Assembly (NCBI RefSeq): GCF_003343245.1
Contig: NZ_CP024901.1
Location: 1,984,001-2,048,000 of the forward strand
Direction of reading: 5' to 3'
Source of the DNA: Photorhabdus laumondii subsp. laumondii
Lineage (GTDB): Bacteria; Pseudomonadota; Gammaproteobacteria; Enterobacterales; Enterobacteriaceae
DNA: 64,000 bases
Below the pieces are notes generated by a model. The model was given only the letters and a program-made list of their open reading frames with translations. It did not search any database and was not told the DNA's origin. Positions 27,378 to 34,792 of this stretch are shown in pieces; the stretch's first letter is position 1; each line of letters starts with the position of its first letter. The position numbers were made by a program, and so were the translations under genes.

Positions 27378-28553
27378 TTAGCGGGTGGTGCCGGTACGGG
27401 TATCAAATGTCAGGCTCAGTTCAATAAATTCCGCTGGAATTAACACGGCGAGGCTGATTTTCATGATCATTTTTCCGGCCTGGATATCGGTTTCACTCAT
27501 TGATTCACCCACACCCAGTAGCAATTCAAACGCCTGATCTTCCTGAGTACCCCGTAGCCCGCCGTTTAACCATAACTGACGCAGCCAGTTGTAGGCTTGG
27601 CCTTTAAGCTTCATCCAGGTGATAGCGTTATTGGGTTCAAAGATGAAGGCCCGGCCGAGTTGAGTCATATGAGCTTCGATATAGGAAACCAGACGGCGGA
27701 TTTGGATATAGCGCCAGGGGGAACCGGGGGTATTTTCTAACGTTCGGCATCCCCAGATTTTTATGCCTTTGCCAGGAAAACTGCGAACCAGATTCAGCGA
27801 GGTGCCACTCGGGTTAAACAGGGCATTTGCTTCAATATAAGAGTGTACCGGGCTGATCACTTTGGCTAACGCAACGTTGGCAGGGGCGGTCCAGACGCCT
27901 TGTTGGTTATCGTTATTTTGGATAACGGCGGCGACCGCGGCAGTAGGTGAAAGCACAATAGGGTTTTGCGCTTGGTCCTGATAGGCGCTTTTTAGCCGCG
28001 GCCAGTATACGGCACCCCATTGTTGATCTGCGGAAGCAAACTGTTTTAAACACTCTGCGGCTAATGTGGGATTGTCCGGGGCATCCAATAACCCCATAAT
28101 GCCGCGCCGACTTTTGCAAAGATTGAGCACTGATTGCCAAAATTGTAACCAGAGATCACGTTGGATATAGGAAACCTCTGTCTGATTAAATCGGATAGCA
28201 TCCGGGGTGATAATCAGCGTAATGTCGTTCTCCGCGGAAATCGCTTGGGTAATCCACGTTTGTTGCAGTGCGGTGATCAATGACGAAAAATCGCTTAATT
28301 GTTGCTCCGTACCCAGTGACAGCACATAGGCTTGCTGGCCGCCATTTTCAAAAAAGTGGCGCACGGAATAGTACATTAATCCTGATTCAGGAAATGACCG
28401 GGCAAAGTCGGCCAGACTGTTGAGCTTGATAGCGATTTTATCGACCGGCGAGGGGGTATAACCGATAAAAACCGGTATACCGATGAATACATCATCCGGT
28501 TCTGGGGATATCAGGCTTTCGGTGACGGTGACACCCGGCTGTTTTATCTCCAT
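27378..28553 (-). CDS. pvc4: Pvc4 sheath protein, unit B
   Basis: 391 residues from MEIKQPGVTVTESLIS; ATG at 28553 with AAGGAGAC 6 bases upstream, favoured over an upstream ATG at 28592 that lies within the hairpin. It lacks the Asn-Lys-rich insertion of unit A near residue 35 (GYTPSPVDKIAIKL is direct here). C-terminal sheath domain as in the other units. Confidence 0.93.
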   Translation of the reverse strand: MEIKQPGVTVTESLISPEPDDVFIGIPVFIGYTPSPVDKIAIKLNSLADFARSFPESGLMYYSVRHFFENGGQQAYVLSLGTEQQLSDFSSLITALQQTWITQAISAENDITLIITPDAIRFNQTEVSYIQRDLWLQFWQSVLNLCKSRRGIMGLLDAPDNPTLAAECLKQFASADQQWGAVYWPRLKSAYQDQAQNPIVLSPTAAVAAVIQNNDNQQGVWTAPANVALAKVISPVHSYIEANALFNPSGTSLNLVRSFPGKGIKIWGCRTLENTPGSPWRYIQIRRLVSYIEAHMTQLGRAFIFEPNNAITWMKLKGQAYNWLRQLWLNGGLRGTQEDQAFELLLGVGESMSETDIQAGKMIMKISLAVLIPAEFIELSLTFDTRTGTTR

Positions 28554-28578
28554 TATCGTCTCCTTGTAAGACTTAATA

Positions 28579-28599
28579 GACGCGGCGTTCAACCGCGTC
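28579..28599 (-). promoter_or_regulatory. Conserved pvc3-pvc4 intergenic hairpin, unit B
   Basis: A 7-bp stem GACGCGG / CCGCGTC with a 7-base loop. Compared with units A and C (GGCGCGG / CCGCGCC) the second pair is A-T instead of G-C, a compensatory double change that keeps the stem. It lies between the pvc3 stop and the pvc4 ribosome site. Confidence 0.7.
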
Positions 28600-28608
28600 T
28601 CAGCACGG

Positions 28609-29994
28609 TTACTGTGCTACATTTTGTGAAAACTGAAGGATAATAAATTCAGCCGGACGTACTGCGGCCATGCCCACTTTGACAATCATTTTCCCTTGTT
28701 TAATGTCGTCGTCGGACATGGTGATGCCTTTACCAATCTGGACAAAATAGGCTTCCTGCGGTTTATTTCCCGCTAATGCCCCTTGCTGCCATAAGGAATA
28801 GAGATAGTTGTCAATGGCTGACTTCACCCGTTCCCAAGTAGGCTGGCTATTGGGTTCAAAAACGGCGGTGCGCATAGCTTGCTTAATATCCCGCTCTGCG
28901 CTGTTAAAGAGACGTCGAACCGGAATATAGCGCCAGTTGTCATCATCTTGCAGCGTACGAGCGCCCCACACGACAAAGCCACGCCCGTTGAAATAGCGAA
29001 TAGCATTAATACCTAACAGGTTCATGGCACCTTGTTCATCGTCATTAAGTCGTTCAGTGACATCACTAATTCCGCTTAGCACGACATTCGCCGGGGCTTT
29101 CCAGACACCACGGCTGGCATCCGTGGCGCAGTAGACCCCCGCCATGACAGCACTGGCGGGAATAGTGTTGCTGCTGGATTTCATTTTGCCCTGTATTGCT
29201 TGGACAGCTTGTTGGTAGACAGTTGAGTTTTTCTGTTTGAGTTGTGCCAGATTTTTGACTTCGTTTGATGCTGCATCTTCATAACCTGAAACTGCGATCA
29301 GGCTATCTTCCGTTTGCATAAGTTGTGAGATTTTAACCGCAGGATAATAAGTCGCAGTTTGTGATGGCACATTAACTGTAGGTTTAGTTGTTTTACCCTG
29401 GCTGTCAGCGATCAGGAAATAGCCGGCATTCAATAATGCGGGGGGCAGGCTGTTGTATATCGCGAGCTGGTAAGAAGAATCCTGTTCAGGGCAGACGATT
29501 AGGGTGATCTCCAAAGCTTGTTCAATTAATTCAGGGAGTAATGCCGTAGTTTCACTATTTCCCGAATCGGCAATGGACAGGATATAACAAGGTCCGCCGC
29601 CATTTTGGAAATAAAGTTTTAGCGCATCACTGCTGGTTGTAGAGGTAACTGTATTTATAGCGTAAGTGTAATCTGTGTTTGTATCGTCGGCGTCAAGAGC
29701 AATATCGGCAGTGGCTGTATCGCCTGCAACTTTCCCGGAAGGAGAAGGGGGAGGCGGTGGCGTTGGCGTTGGTTTAGTCGATGTGATGGCGATTGACGTA
29801 ATACAACCGACATTAAACAGATTGGTAAAATCCAGCCAGCTACTCACACGTATCGCTTTTAGAGTTGCGCTGGCTTTTTTAGGCTGGAAGCGGCCAATAA
29901 AAACAGGTATTGCGGTGTTCCCGTGGCTGATAGAGAGCGATAATGATGCATCTTCTTCAATATAAACGCCGGGATAGGTCGGTGTTGTTGGCAT
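28609..29994 (-). CDS. pvc3: Pvc3 sheath protein with variable insertion, unit B
   Basis: 461 residues. The variable segment (about 70-105) begins TKPTPTPPPPPSPSG and continues with an Ala/Asp/Thr-rich stretch, unrelated in wording to units A and C while the flanks on both sides are conserved (FNVGCITSIAITS before, TSSDALKLYFQNGGGPCYIL after). C-terminal sheath domain intact, ending LQFSQNVAQ. Confidence 0.93.
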   Translation of the reverse strand: MPTTPTYPGVYIEEDASLSLSISHGNTAIPVFIGRFQPKKASATLKAIRVSSWLDFTNLFNVGCITSIAITSTKPTPTPPPPPSPSGKVAGDTATADIALDADDTNTDYTYAINTVTSTTSSDALKLYFQNGGGPCYILSIADSGNSETTALLPELIEQALEITLIVCPEQDSSYQLAIYNSLPPALLNAGYFLIADSQGKTTKPTVNVPSQTATYYPAVKISQLMQTEDSLIAVSGYEDAASNEVKNLAQLKQKNSTVYQQAVQAIQGKMKSSSNTIPASAVMAGVYCATDASRGVWKAPANVVLSGISDVTERLNDDEQGAMNLLGINAIRYFNGRGFVVWGARTLQDDDNWRYIPVRRLFNSAERDIKQAMRTAVFEPNSQPTWERVKSAIDNYLYSLWQQGALAGNKPQEAYFVQIGKGITMSDDDIKQGKMIVKVGMAAVRPAEFIILQFSQNVAQ

Positions 29995-30005
29995 GATGCC
30001 TCCAA

Positions 30006-31088
30006 TTATTGAGCGGTATTCTGGGTGAACTGCAAGATAATAAATTCGGCCGGACGCACTGCCGCCATGCCGATTTTGACGATCATTTTGCCTTGCTTGA
30101 TATCGTCATCAGTCATGGTGACGTCTTTACCGATTTGCACAAAATAAGCCTGTTCAGCTTTGTTACCCATCAATCCGCCTTGTTGCCAGAGGGCATGGAG
30201 ATAGTTATCAATCGCCCGGCGCACCGCTTCCCAAGTGGGTTGGCTATTAGGCTCAAATACCGCGAAACTCATGGCGTTTTTAATGTCTCGTTCTGCACTG
30301 TTAAACAGGCGGCGAACCGGGATATAACGCCAGTTATCGCTGTCCTCAAGGGTTCTGGCTCCCCAGACCAGCGTCCCGCTCTTAGGAAAGGTACGGATCA
30401 TATTCAGTGCCTTACCCTGGTTATATCTCCCTTGCAGGTCGTCGGTCATCGGATATTTAGGTTGTAATCCGCCCTGAACAGGGACATTCGCGGGGGCCTG
30501 CCAGACGCCTCGGCTGTTATCGACATTGGCATAAATACCGGCCATGACGGCACTTGGTGGAATATCAATGGAGGCTTTATTTTCTCCCCATTCAGCAGTC
30601 AGCCAGGGATAGTAAACTGCGCCATATTGAGTTGCTGGATAAGGTTTAAGTACATCATCTGGTGCTTGTGTTGAGGCTATTTGGGTTGTTGGGCCGTCAA
30701 AAATAGCGAATAATCCTTTGCCTAATTGGCAAAGTGTTCCTACAGCGGTCGTAATATCTTCTCCGGCGGCGATCAGTAGTGTCACATCGTCAAGCTTTGG
30801 GATCTGACTTTCTAGATTTGTGGTTTTGACGAGATAAGCATATCCACCGCCATTAATAAAATAGGCGCGTAGTGCGATATCAAGTGTATTAGTGGGATCA
30901 AATTGCTTACCTTTTAGTGTTAAATATTCTAACCAGTTACTAATACGAATATAGGAATTGTCTGGTATTAATGAATTATTATTTGCGACGGCAAAAACAG
31001 GCACTGCCGTTGCACCCGAGCGAATGGAGAGGGACGGTGAGGCGTCCTCTTCAATATAAACGCCGGGATAAGTTGGGGTTATTGGCAT
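30006..31088 (-). CDS. pvc2: Pvc2 major sheath protein, unit B
   Basis: 360 residues from MPITPTYPGVYIEEDAS; ATG at 31088 preceded by GGAGAC. The open frame continues 34 codons upstream, but that part is the relic of another sheath gene, not a true N-terminus, since units A and C start at the same Met. Sheath signatures as in unit A, ending LQFTQNTAQ. Confidence 0.94.
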   Translation of the reverse strand: MPITPTYPGVYIEEDASPSLSIRSGATAVPVFAVANNNSLIPDNSYIRISNWLEYLTLKGKQFDPTNTLDIALRAYFINGGGYAYLVKTTNLESQIPKLDDVTLLIAAGEDITTAVGTLCQLGKGLFAIFDGPTTQIASTQAPDDVLKPYPATQYGAVYYPWLTAEWGENKASIDIPPSAVMAGIYANVDNSRGVWQAPANVPVQGGLQPKYPMTDDLQGRYNQGKALNMIRTFPKSGTLVWGARTLEDSDNWRYIPVRRLFNSAERDIKNAMSFAVFEPNSQPTWEAVRRAIDNYLHALWQQGGLMGNKAEQAYFVQIGKDVTMTDDDIKQGKMIVKIGMAAVRPAEFIILQFTQNTAQ

Positions 31089-31094
31089 TATTGT

Positions 31095-31258
31095 CTCCGA
31101 GTTATGATGCGATATTCTACGTAAACTGTGGAATGATGAATTTAGTTGGATGGATGAACCATGATAATGTTGGTCATCATGGGTTGGCATATTGGTAATT
31201 AATACCGTCAGATAATTATCTTCTGCAATATAAACATCGAGATAGCTCGTTATTGTGG
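31095..31258 (-). pseudogene. Relic of a lost sheath gene, both ends kept, unit B
   Basis: Between pvc1 and pvc2 the minus strand holds two decayed pieces of a sheath gene. At 31211-31258, ITSYLDVYIAED matches the N-terminal ITPTYPGVYIEED. At about 31100-31170 the DNA matches the sheath 3' end (GTTCATCCATCC and GAATATCGCATCATAA against GTTCGTCCAGCC and GAATATCGCTCAATAA). The roughly 330 codons in between are gone. The gap here is 175 bases against 53 in units A and C. Confidence 0.7.
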
Positions 31259-31263
31259 ACCTA

Positions 31264-31713
31264 TTAAGGTGCTTGAATGGTGACTCGATCCGCGACCAGT
31301 GCTATTTCTTGAATAGCGATATCATTGCTGGCGGCATCAAAAGAGGGGGAGGTGAATGATGTTGGAAAGGCGTTTGCCACATTCCAGGTCATTAGAATTT
31401 GAGAGCCGGTTTCGTTGGTCAGGCTAATGGCAATATCCTTTTTCTCAACCTGATTAAGTTGAATAGAATTAATCCAGTCAAACAGTTTAGTGTCGCCAGG
31501 GAAGACCCCTTTACGCAGGGTAATATTGATCGATTGACGTTGACCCGGCATTTTATAGTAATTACCGGTGCCATCTTTATATTCGATAACATCATAGTGA
31601 ACATCAAGCCCGGAAACATTGTTAAAAGGGATTTTCTCGTCACCAACCGAGACAACAAATCGATAAGCAGGGATAGGATAATCAACAGCAATTTGTTCTG
31701 GAGTTATAGTCAT
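31264..31713 (-). CDS. pvc1: Pvc1 major inner tube protein, unit B
   Basis: 149 residues, MTITPEQIAVDYPIPAYRFVVSVGDEKIP to VTIQAP. It is the most divergent Pvc1 of the three, with LDVHYDVIEYKDG in place of LDISHDVIEYKDG. AAGGA lies upstream of the ATG, and an ERIC-derived 66-base repeat is inserted 20 bases before the start codon, within the untranslated leader. Confidence 0.95.
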   Translation of the reverse strand: MTITPEQIAVDYPIPAYRFVVSVGDEKIPFNNVSGLDVHYDVIEYKDGTGNYYKMPGQRQSINITLRKGVFPGDTKLFDWINSIQLNQVEKKDIAISLTNETGSQILMTWNVANAFPTSFTSPSFDAASNDIAIQEIALVADRVTIQAP

Positions 31714-31732
31714 GGTTTTTTCCTTTATTGTT

Positions 31733-31798
31733 TATACCCGTCATCTTTCAAGTTGCCTCTTTGTTGGCTGCACTCGCTCTTGAAATCCATAGGGTATA
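31733..31798 (+). repeat. Internally deleted ERIC in the unit B leader
   Basis: A 66-base ERIC derivative keeping both ends (TATACCCGTCATCTTTCAAG and CTTGAAATCCATAGGGTATA) but lacking the central CCGGGG block. Compared with the unit A leader it is inserted at a TA between TTGTT and CATTTGAAA-like sequence. It will be transcribed as a long hairpin just before the pvc1 ribosome site. Confidence 0.88.
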
Positions 31799-31858
31799 CA
31801 TGTGAAATATAATAAAAATGTCTGTTATTTTGCTTCTCTTATTACTTAACAATTGGGT

Positions 31859-31872
31859 ATAGCTACCGCAAC
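31859..31872 (-). promoter_or_regulatory. ops-like antitermination element, unit B leader
   Basis: Transcript strand GTTGCGGTAGCTAT, same core as in units A and C, 80 nt after the TATAAT box. Distance to pvc1 is 145 nt, or 79 nt if the inserted ERIC derivative is removed, matching unit A. Confidence 0.75.
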
Positions 31873-31952
31873 AACCTGATTTATAGAGGTTATTGTTTAT
31901 ATTAAATAGTTTATTTTACGATTATCTAAATTGTTTTCCGTAAAACGAATTG

Positions 31953-31958
31953 ATTATA
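31953..31958 (-). promoter_or_regulatory. Putative -10 box of the unit B PVC operon
   Basis: TATAAT in the context ATCTATAATCA on the minus strand. A TTAATTGATA stretch lies about 22 bases upstream, too far for a normal -35 but shared with unit A. Confidence 0.55.
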
Positions 31959-31964
31959 GATAAT

Positions 31965-32446
31965 GAATTTTTATACGGATTATCAATTAATAATAATGGT
32001 GGTTTTTAATTGATATAGCAGATTGTAATGATTTTATTTATCAACAATCTTTTACTGCTTTCTATCGCGGAAGAATAAATGACGAAATGTAATTTTAATG
32101 TTAAATGATATTTCACATCTATAAAATATTTTGTTGGTAACTATTTGTATTTTATTTTTTTAGGTTTTTTTGTTTTGCGGATGATAAAGTCAAGGTAATT
32201 GATTGGGGTTATTTTTTTATTGAGTGGGGTAAATAGGATGGTTTGATTTCTCTATTTATGATTTTACCGATAAATTAATAGCAAAGTGAAAGGGTAATCA
32301 CACTAATGATTATCATAAAAATAAATTAAAATGTTTATTTGGTAGGGGTGGATTATTTTGATTATTTAATGACGTATTTAATCTATGGGAATGACCGTGT
32401 TGTATTTTGAGTATTGCAATAGTGAAATAGAATCAGAAATCTATTG
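31965..32446 (-). other. Intergenic region upstream of unit B operon
   Basis: Very AT-rich, with no ORF carrying a ribosome site. Its promoter-near 120 bases align loosely with unit A upstream DNA. Beyond that I see nothing I can name until the ERIC copies start at 32448. Confidence 0.5.
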
Positions 32447-32447
32447 A

Positions 32448-32514
32448 TATATCCGTCATCTTTCAAGTTGCCTCTTTGTTGGCTGCACTCACTCACCCCG
32501 GTCACATAGTTATC
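32448..32514 (+). repeat. Left half of an ERIC element
   Basis: TATATCCGTCATCTTTCAAG through CACATAGTTATC, the first half of an ERIC. At its TA centre a second, full ERIC begins, and the right half of this copy is missing. Confidence 0.85.
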
Positions 32515-32641
32515 TATACCCTTCATCTTTCAAGTTGCTTCTTTGTTGGCTGCACTCGCTCACCCCGGTCACATAGTTACCTATGCTCCCGGGGATGCGT
32601 TCTCTTGCCGCCGCACTGCAACTTGAAATCTATTGGGTATA
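32515..32641 (+). repeat. Full-length ERIC element after the CNF-like payload
   Basis: 127 bases from TATACCCTTCATC to ATTGGGTATA with the CCCCGGTCACATAG and GCTCCCGGGG blocks. It ends 2 bases from the stop codon of the payload gene, so the palindrome will fold at the mRNA 3' end and may act as a boundary or stabiliser. Confidence 0.92.
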
Positions 32642-32643
32642 TA

Positions 32644-33591
32644 TTAATTGTTATTGATATTCTTCCTACTATATCCAGGGACTTTCATATTTTTGAAGGT
32701 AAAGGTATCGGCTTCAATTGAAGGCTTACTGAATGGCAACCAACTAGATTTAGTTTTTATATTTATGATATTAGGGGCTGCGGCTATTTTCTGATAGTGA
32801 AGTTGCCACTGTTTTTTCTCTTGGTTAAATTTTAAGAATGCAAAACCATAGGTATTTTCTATAACTTTGTCATCAGCCTCGTGATATCCATAATCGCGGA
32901 ATTCCATTGCCGTAATCATACCCATTCCGTGATCAATATTTTGGTTATTATATTCAACATCTTCTTGACCACCTTGTACGTGCCGAACCCGGAGAGTGTC
33001 TTCATTCATTTTATCGACTACAAATGAACATCCACTGAAATTTGGGGTAAATACATACTGTGGATGGCGGCTGATATCGGGTTGGGCCGGGATATCAACA
33101 TATCCTCCTTGTGGGGCCCAATAAGCTGAAATAGACATGTCTTTATTCGGCATTTCTTCTTGATAGGTATCGACAATTTTTAATGCATTGAATGGCAGAG
33201 TTTCATCCGATGGTTTAATCTGTAGTGCCTTGAACACTAGATCTCCGCCTCCTTCTTTGTTATTTAAAATATTTTTTACGCCGTCTGACATTTTTATCTT
33301 TTGCGGATTAATTAAATCGGTAATAATTGGTTGTGAAGTCAGTGCGCTTTCATTTAATATATCAGCCATTGCTATGGGGCTGGTACTATATTGTTTTTGT
33401 TTCGAAGGGAATGGAATAAAAGGTTGTGCACCTTCTATATTTCGTTCATTCCCTGTTCTTAATTTTTTGTTTAAATCCAATCCTAACCCCAATGTACAGT
33501 TATTTATATTATATTGGTTAGAATGTATCGAGCATTTTTCCGCTCCATTTGCTGAGTGGTTAACTTTTTCACTATATTTGCTGTTTGGCAT
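32644..33591 (-). CDS. CNF/BLF1-like deamidase candidate, payload of unit C
   Basis: A 315-residue payload. The N-terminus is polar with LGLGLDLNKKL at 34-44; residues 126-141 (KPSDETLPFNALKIV) repeat a motif seen in the other payload of this unit. The C-terminal half contains FSGCSFVV (Cys188) and, 16 residues on, RVRHVQGG (His204). A SGC cysteine followed 12-15 residues later by His is the catalytic arrangement of CNF1 and Burkholderia BLF1, which deamidate glutamines of Rho GTPases and eIF4A; Photorhabdus PVCs are known to carry the CNF-like toxin Pnf. Overall similarity to Pnf is low by eye, so this is a candidate from motif and position. TAACAGGTAATAAT precedes the ATG. Confidence 0.6.
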   Translation of the reverse strand: MPNSKYSEKVNHSANGAEKCSIHSNQYNINNCTLGLGLDLNKKLRTGNERNIEGAQPFIPFPSKQKQYSTSPIAMADILNESALTSQPIITDLINPQKIKMSDGVKNILNNKEGGGDLVFKALQIKPSDETLPFNALKIVDTYQEEMPNKDMSISAYWAPQGGYVDIPAQPDISRHPQYVFTPNFSGCSFVVDKMNEDTLRVRHVQGGQEDVEYNNQNIDHGMGMITAMEFRDYGYHEADDKVIENTYGFAFLKFNQEKKQWQLHYQKIAAAPNIINIKTKSSWLPFSKPSIEADTFTFKNMKVPGYSRKNINNN

Positions 33592-33602
33592 ATTATTACC
33601 TG

Positions 33603-33719
33603 TTAATTTTTTGTAATAAATCTACTGGAATAGTTTTTTTCCAGATCACTCGGATTAAGACCTGCAATTTGTTTGATTTTCTCTGGGCTTTTATTTTTAC
33701 TGTATTTATTTGTCGGCAT
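33603..33719 (-). CDS. 38-residue orphan leader ORF between unit C payloads
   Basis: ATG at 33719 with GAGGTAATAAT upstream, giving MPTNKYSKNKSPEKIKQ to a TAA at 33603. The opening MPTNKYSKNK resembles MPNSKYSEKV of the next payload, and their upstream sequences (GGTAATAATATGCC) are nearly the same. It looks like the retained 5' end of a lost payload gene or a free N-terminal packaging segment. It ends just 11 bases before the next ATG. Confidence 0.5.
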   Translation of the reverse strand: MPTNKYSKNKSPEKIKQIAGLNPSDLEKNYSSRFITKN

Positions 33720-33782
33720 ATTATTACCTCTGATAATGAAAATATTAATGTAATATCAATATTAGTGATTATATATTTACTT

Positions 33783-34712
33783 TTAAATTTTATTCCATTT
33801 GTTCACTTTAACATTCCCTGGGATTTTGATTTCGAGACTATTCCCAAATTCATTGTCTATGCTTTTTAAAATTGCTTTCGCATCTAAACGCCCTAATTGA
33901 ACTGAACTTATGCCAGATCGTTTTAATAATAATGATTTCAAATCAGACAGTTTTCCTTTTACCGCAGGGGCTTGTGAAAGATTTTTTTCGTGAAGTAAAT
34001 CAGGAGAAGCAAAGAATTCAGCTTGATCTAAGCCAAGTTCTTTAAGTTCTTCTGAATCTTCTATATTAATTTCTGCAAAATGAGTTGTATTAGATAAGAA
34101 TTTTCTATTGGATACTTCTCCATCTATTGCTAGCAAGTAGAAAGTAAACGCCGTATTTCCTAAACGGTTCCAATCATCTTCATTGGTGTTACTTCCTTGA
34201 GTACGATTTAATGTTTTTATTCCCTTATTTACCAAATTAAAGTTTGAGCTAATCTCATCAAATGTAGGTTTTTCTTGCCCAGTGCCGGCAGTATAATGTC
34301 TCAGTGTGAATTTCTTGTCTTTTACTTTAGCTAAATAATCATCTTTCGATTTTTCAGAAGAAAATTTTATTTCATTATTGGTTATTTTATTCATTATGTC
34401 GAAAGGTAATTCTCTGTCATAAGGATCAAATTTACTTTTAAATCGGTTGAAAATATCTTCAGCTTTGACTTTTTCATGTGAATTGTTTGGCGTATTCGAT
34501 GCTGCTGGTTTTTCATTTTTTTTCACTAAATTTGGTATAGATACCTGTGATTTTATTTTACTGTCATCATGTTTTAATTCGAGGGGGGCAGTTTTTTCTT
34601 CACTATTATTTAAAACTTTGGAATTAGAGATGGGATTTTTTTTACTTATATGATTTGGTTGATTCTGAATGGGATTTTCGAAACGGCTTAAAAGCTCTGT
34701 TAGTTTTGGCAT
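33783..34712 (-). CDS. First payload of unit C, paralog of unit B payload
   Basis: A 309-residue cargo candidate, MPKLTELLSRFENP at the N-terminus, then a polar linker with PLELKHDD, then from VKAEDIF (about 82) a domain closely related to the 336-residue unit B payload: DPYDRELPFDIMNKI (96-110), KFTLRHYTA (134-142), WNRLGNTAFTFYLLAIDGE, EFFASPDLLHEKNL and IPGNVKV near the end. N-terminal parts differ, so cargo domain and leader evolve separately. AGGTGA precedes the ATG. Biochemical activity unknown. Confidence 0.75.
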   Translation of the reverse strand: MPKLTELLSRFENPIQNQPNHISKKNPISNSKVLNNSEEKTAPLELKHDDSKIKSQVSIPNLVKKNEKPAASNTPNNSHEKVKAEDIFNRFKSKFDPYDRELPFDIMNKITNNEIKFSSEKSKDDYLAKVKDKKFTLRHYTAGTGQEKPTFDEISSNFNLVNKGIKTLNRTQGSNTNEDDWNRLGNTAFTFYLLAIDGEVSNRKFLSNTTHFAEINIEDSEELKELGLDQAEFFASPDLLHEKNLSQAPAVKGKLSDLKSLLLKRSGISSVQLGRLDAKAILKSIDNEFGNSLEIKIPGNVKVNKWNKI

Positions 34713-34792
34713 AATATTGTCACCTATAAGTTATTATTAAGAGGTGTTCCTCGATAAAATAATATGGAAATTAAATCTATTAATGAAATGGT

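Noticed and set aside
31089..31190. Extended N-terminus for unit B Pvc2
   Set aside because: The extra 34 codons have no counterpart in other Pvc2 proteins and match the decayed end of a sheath gene; GGAGAC supports the start at 31088.
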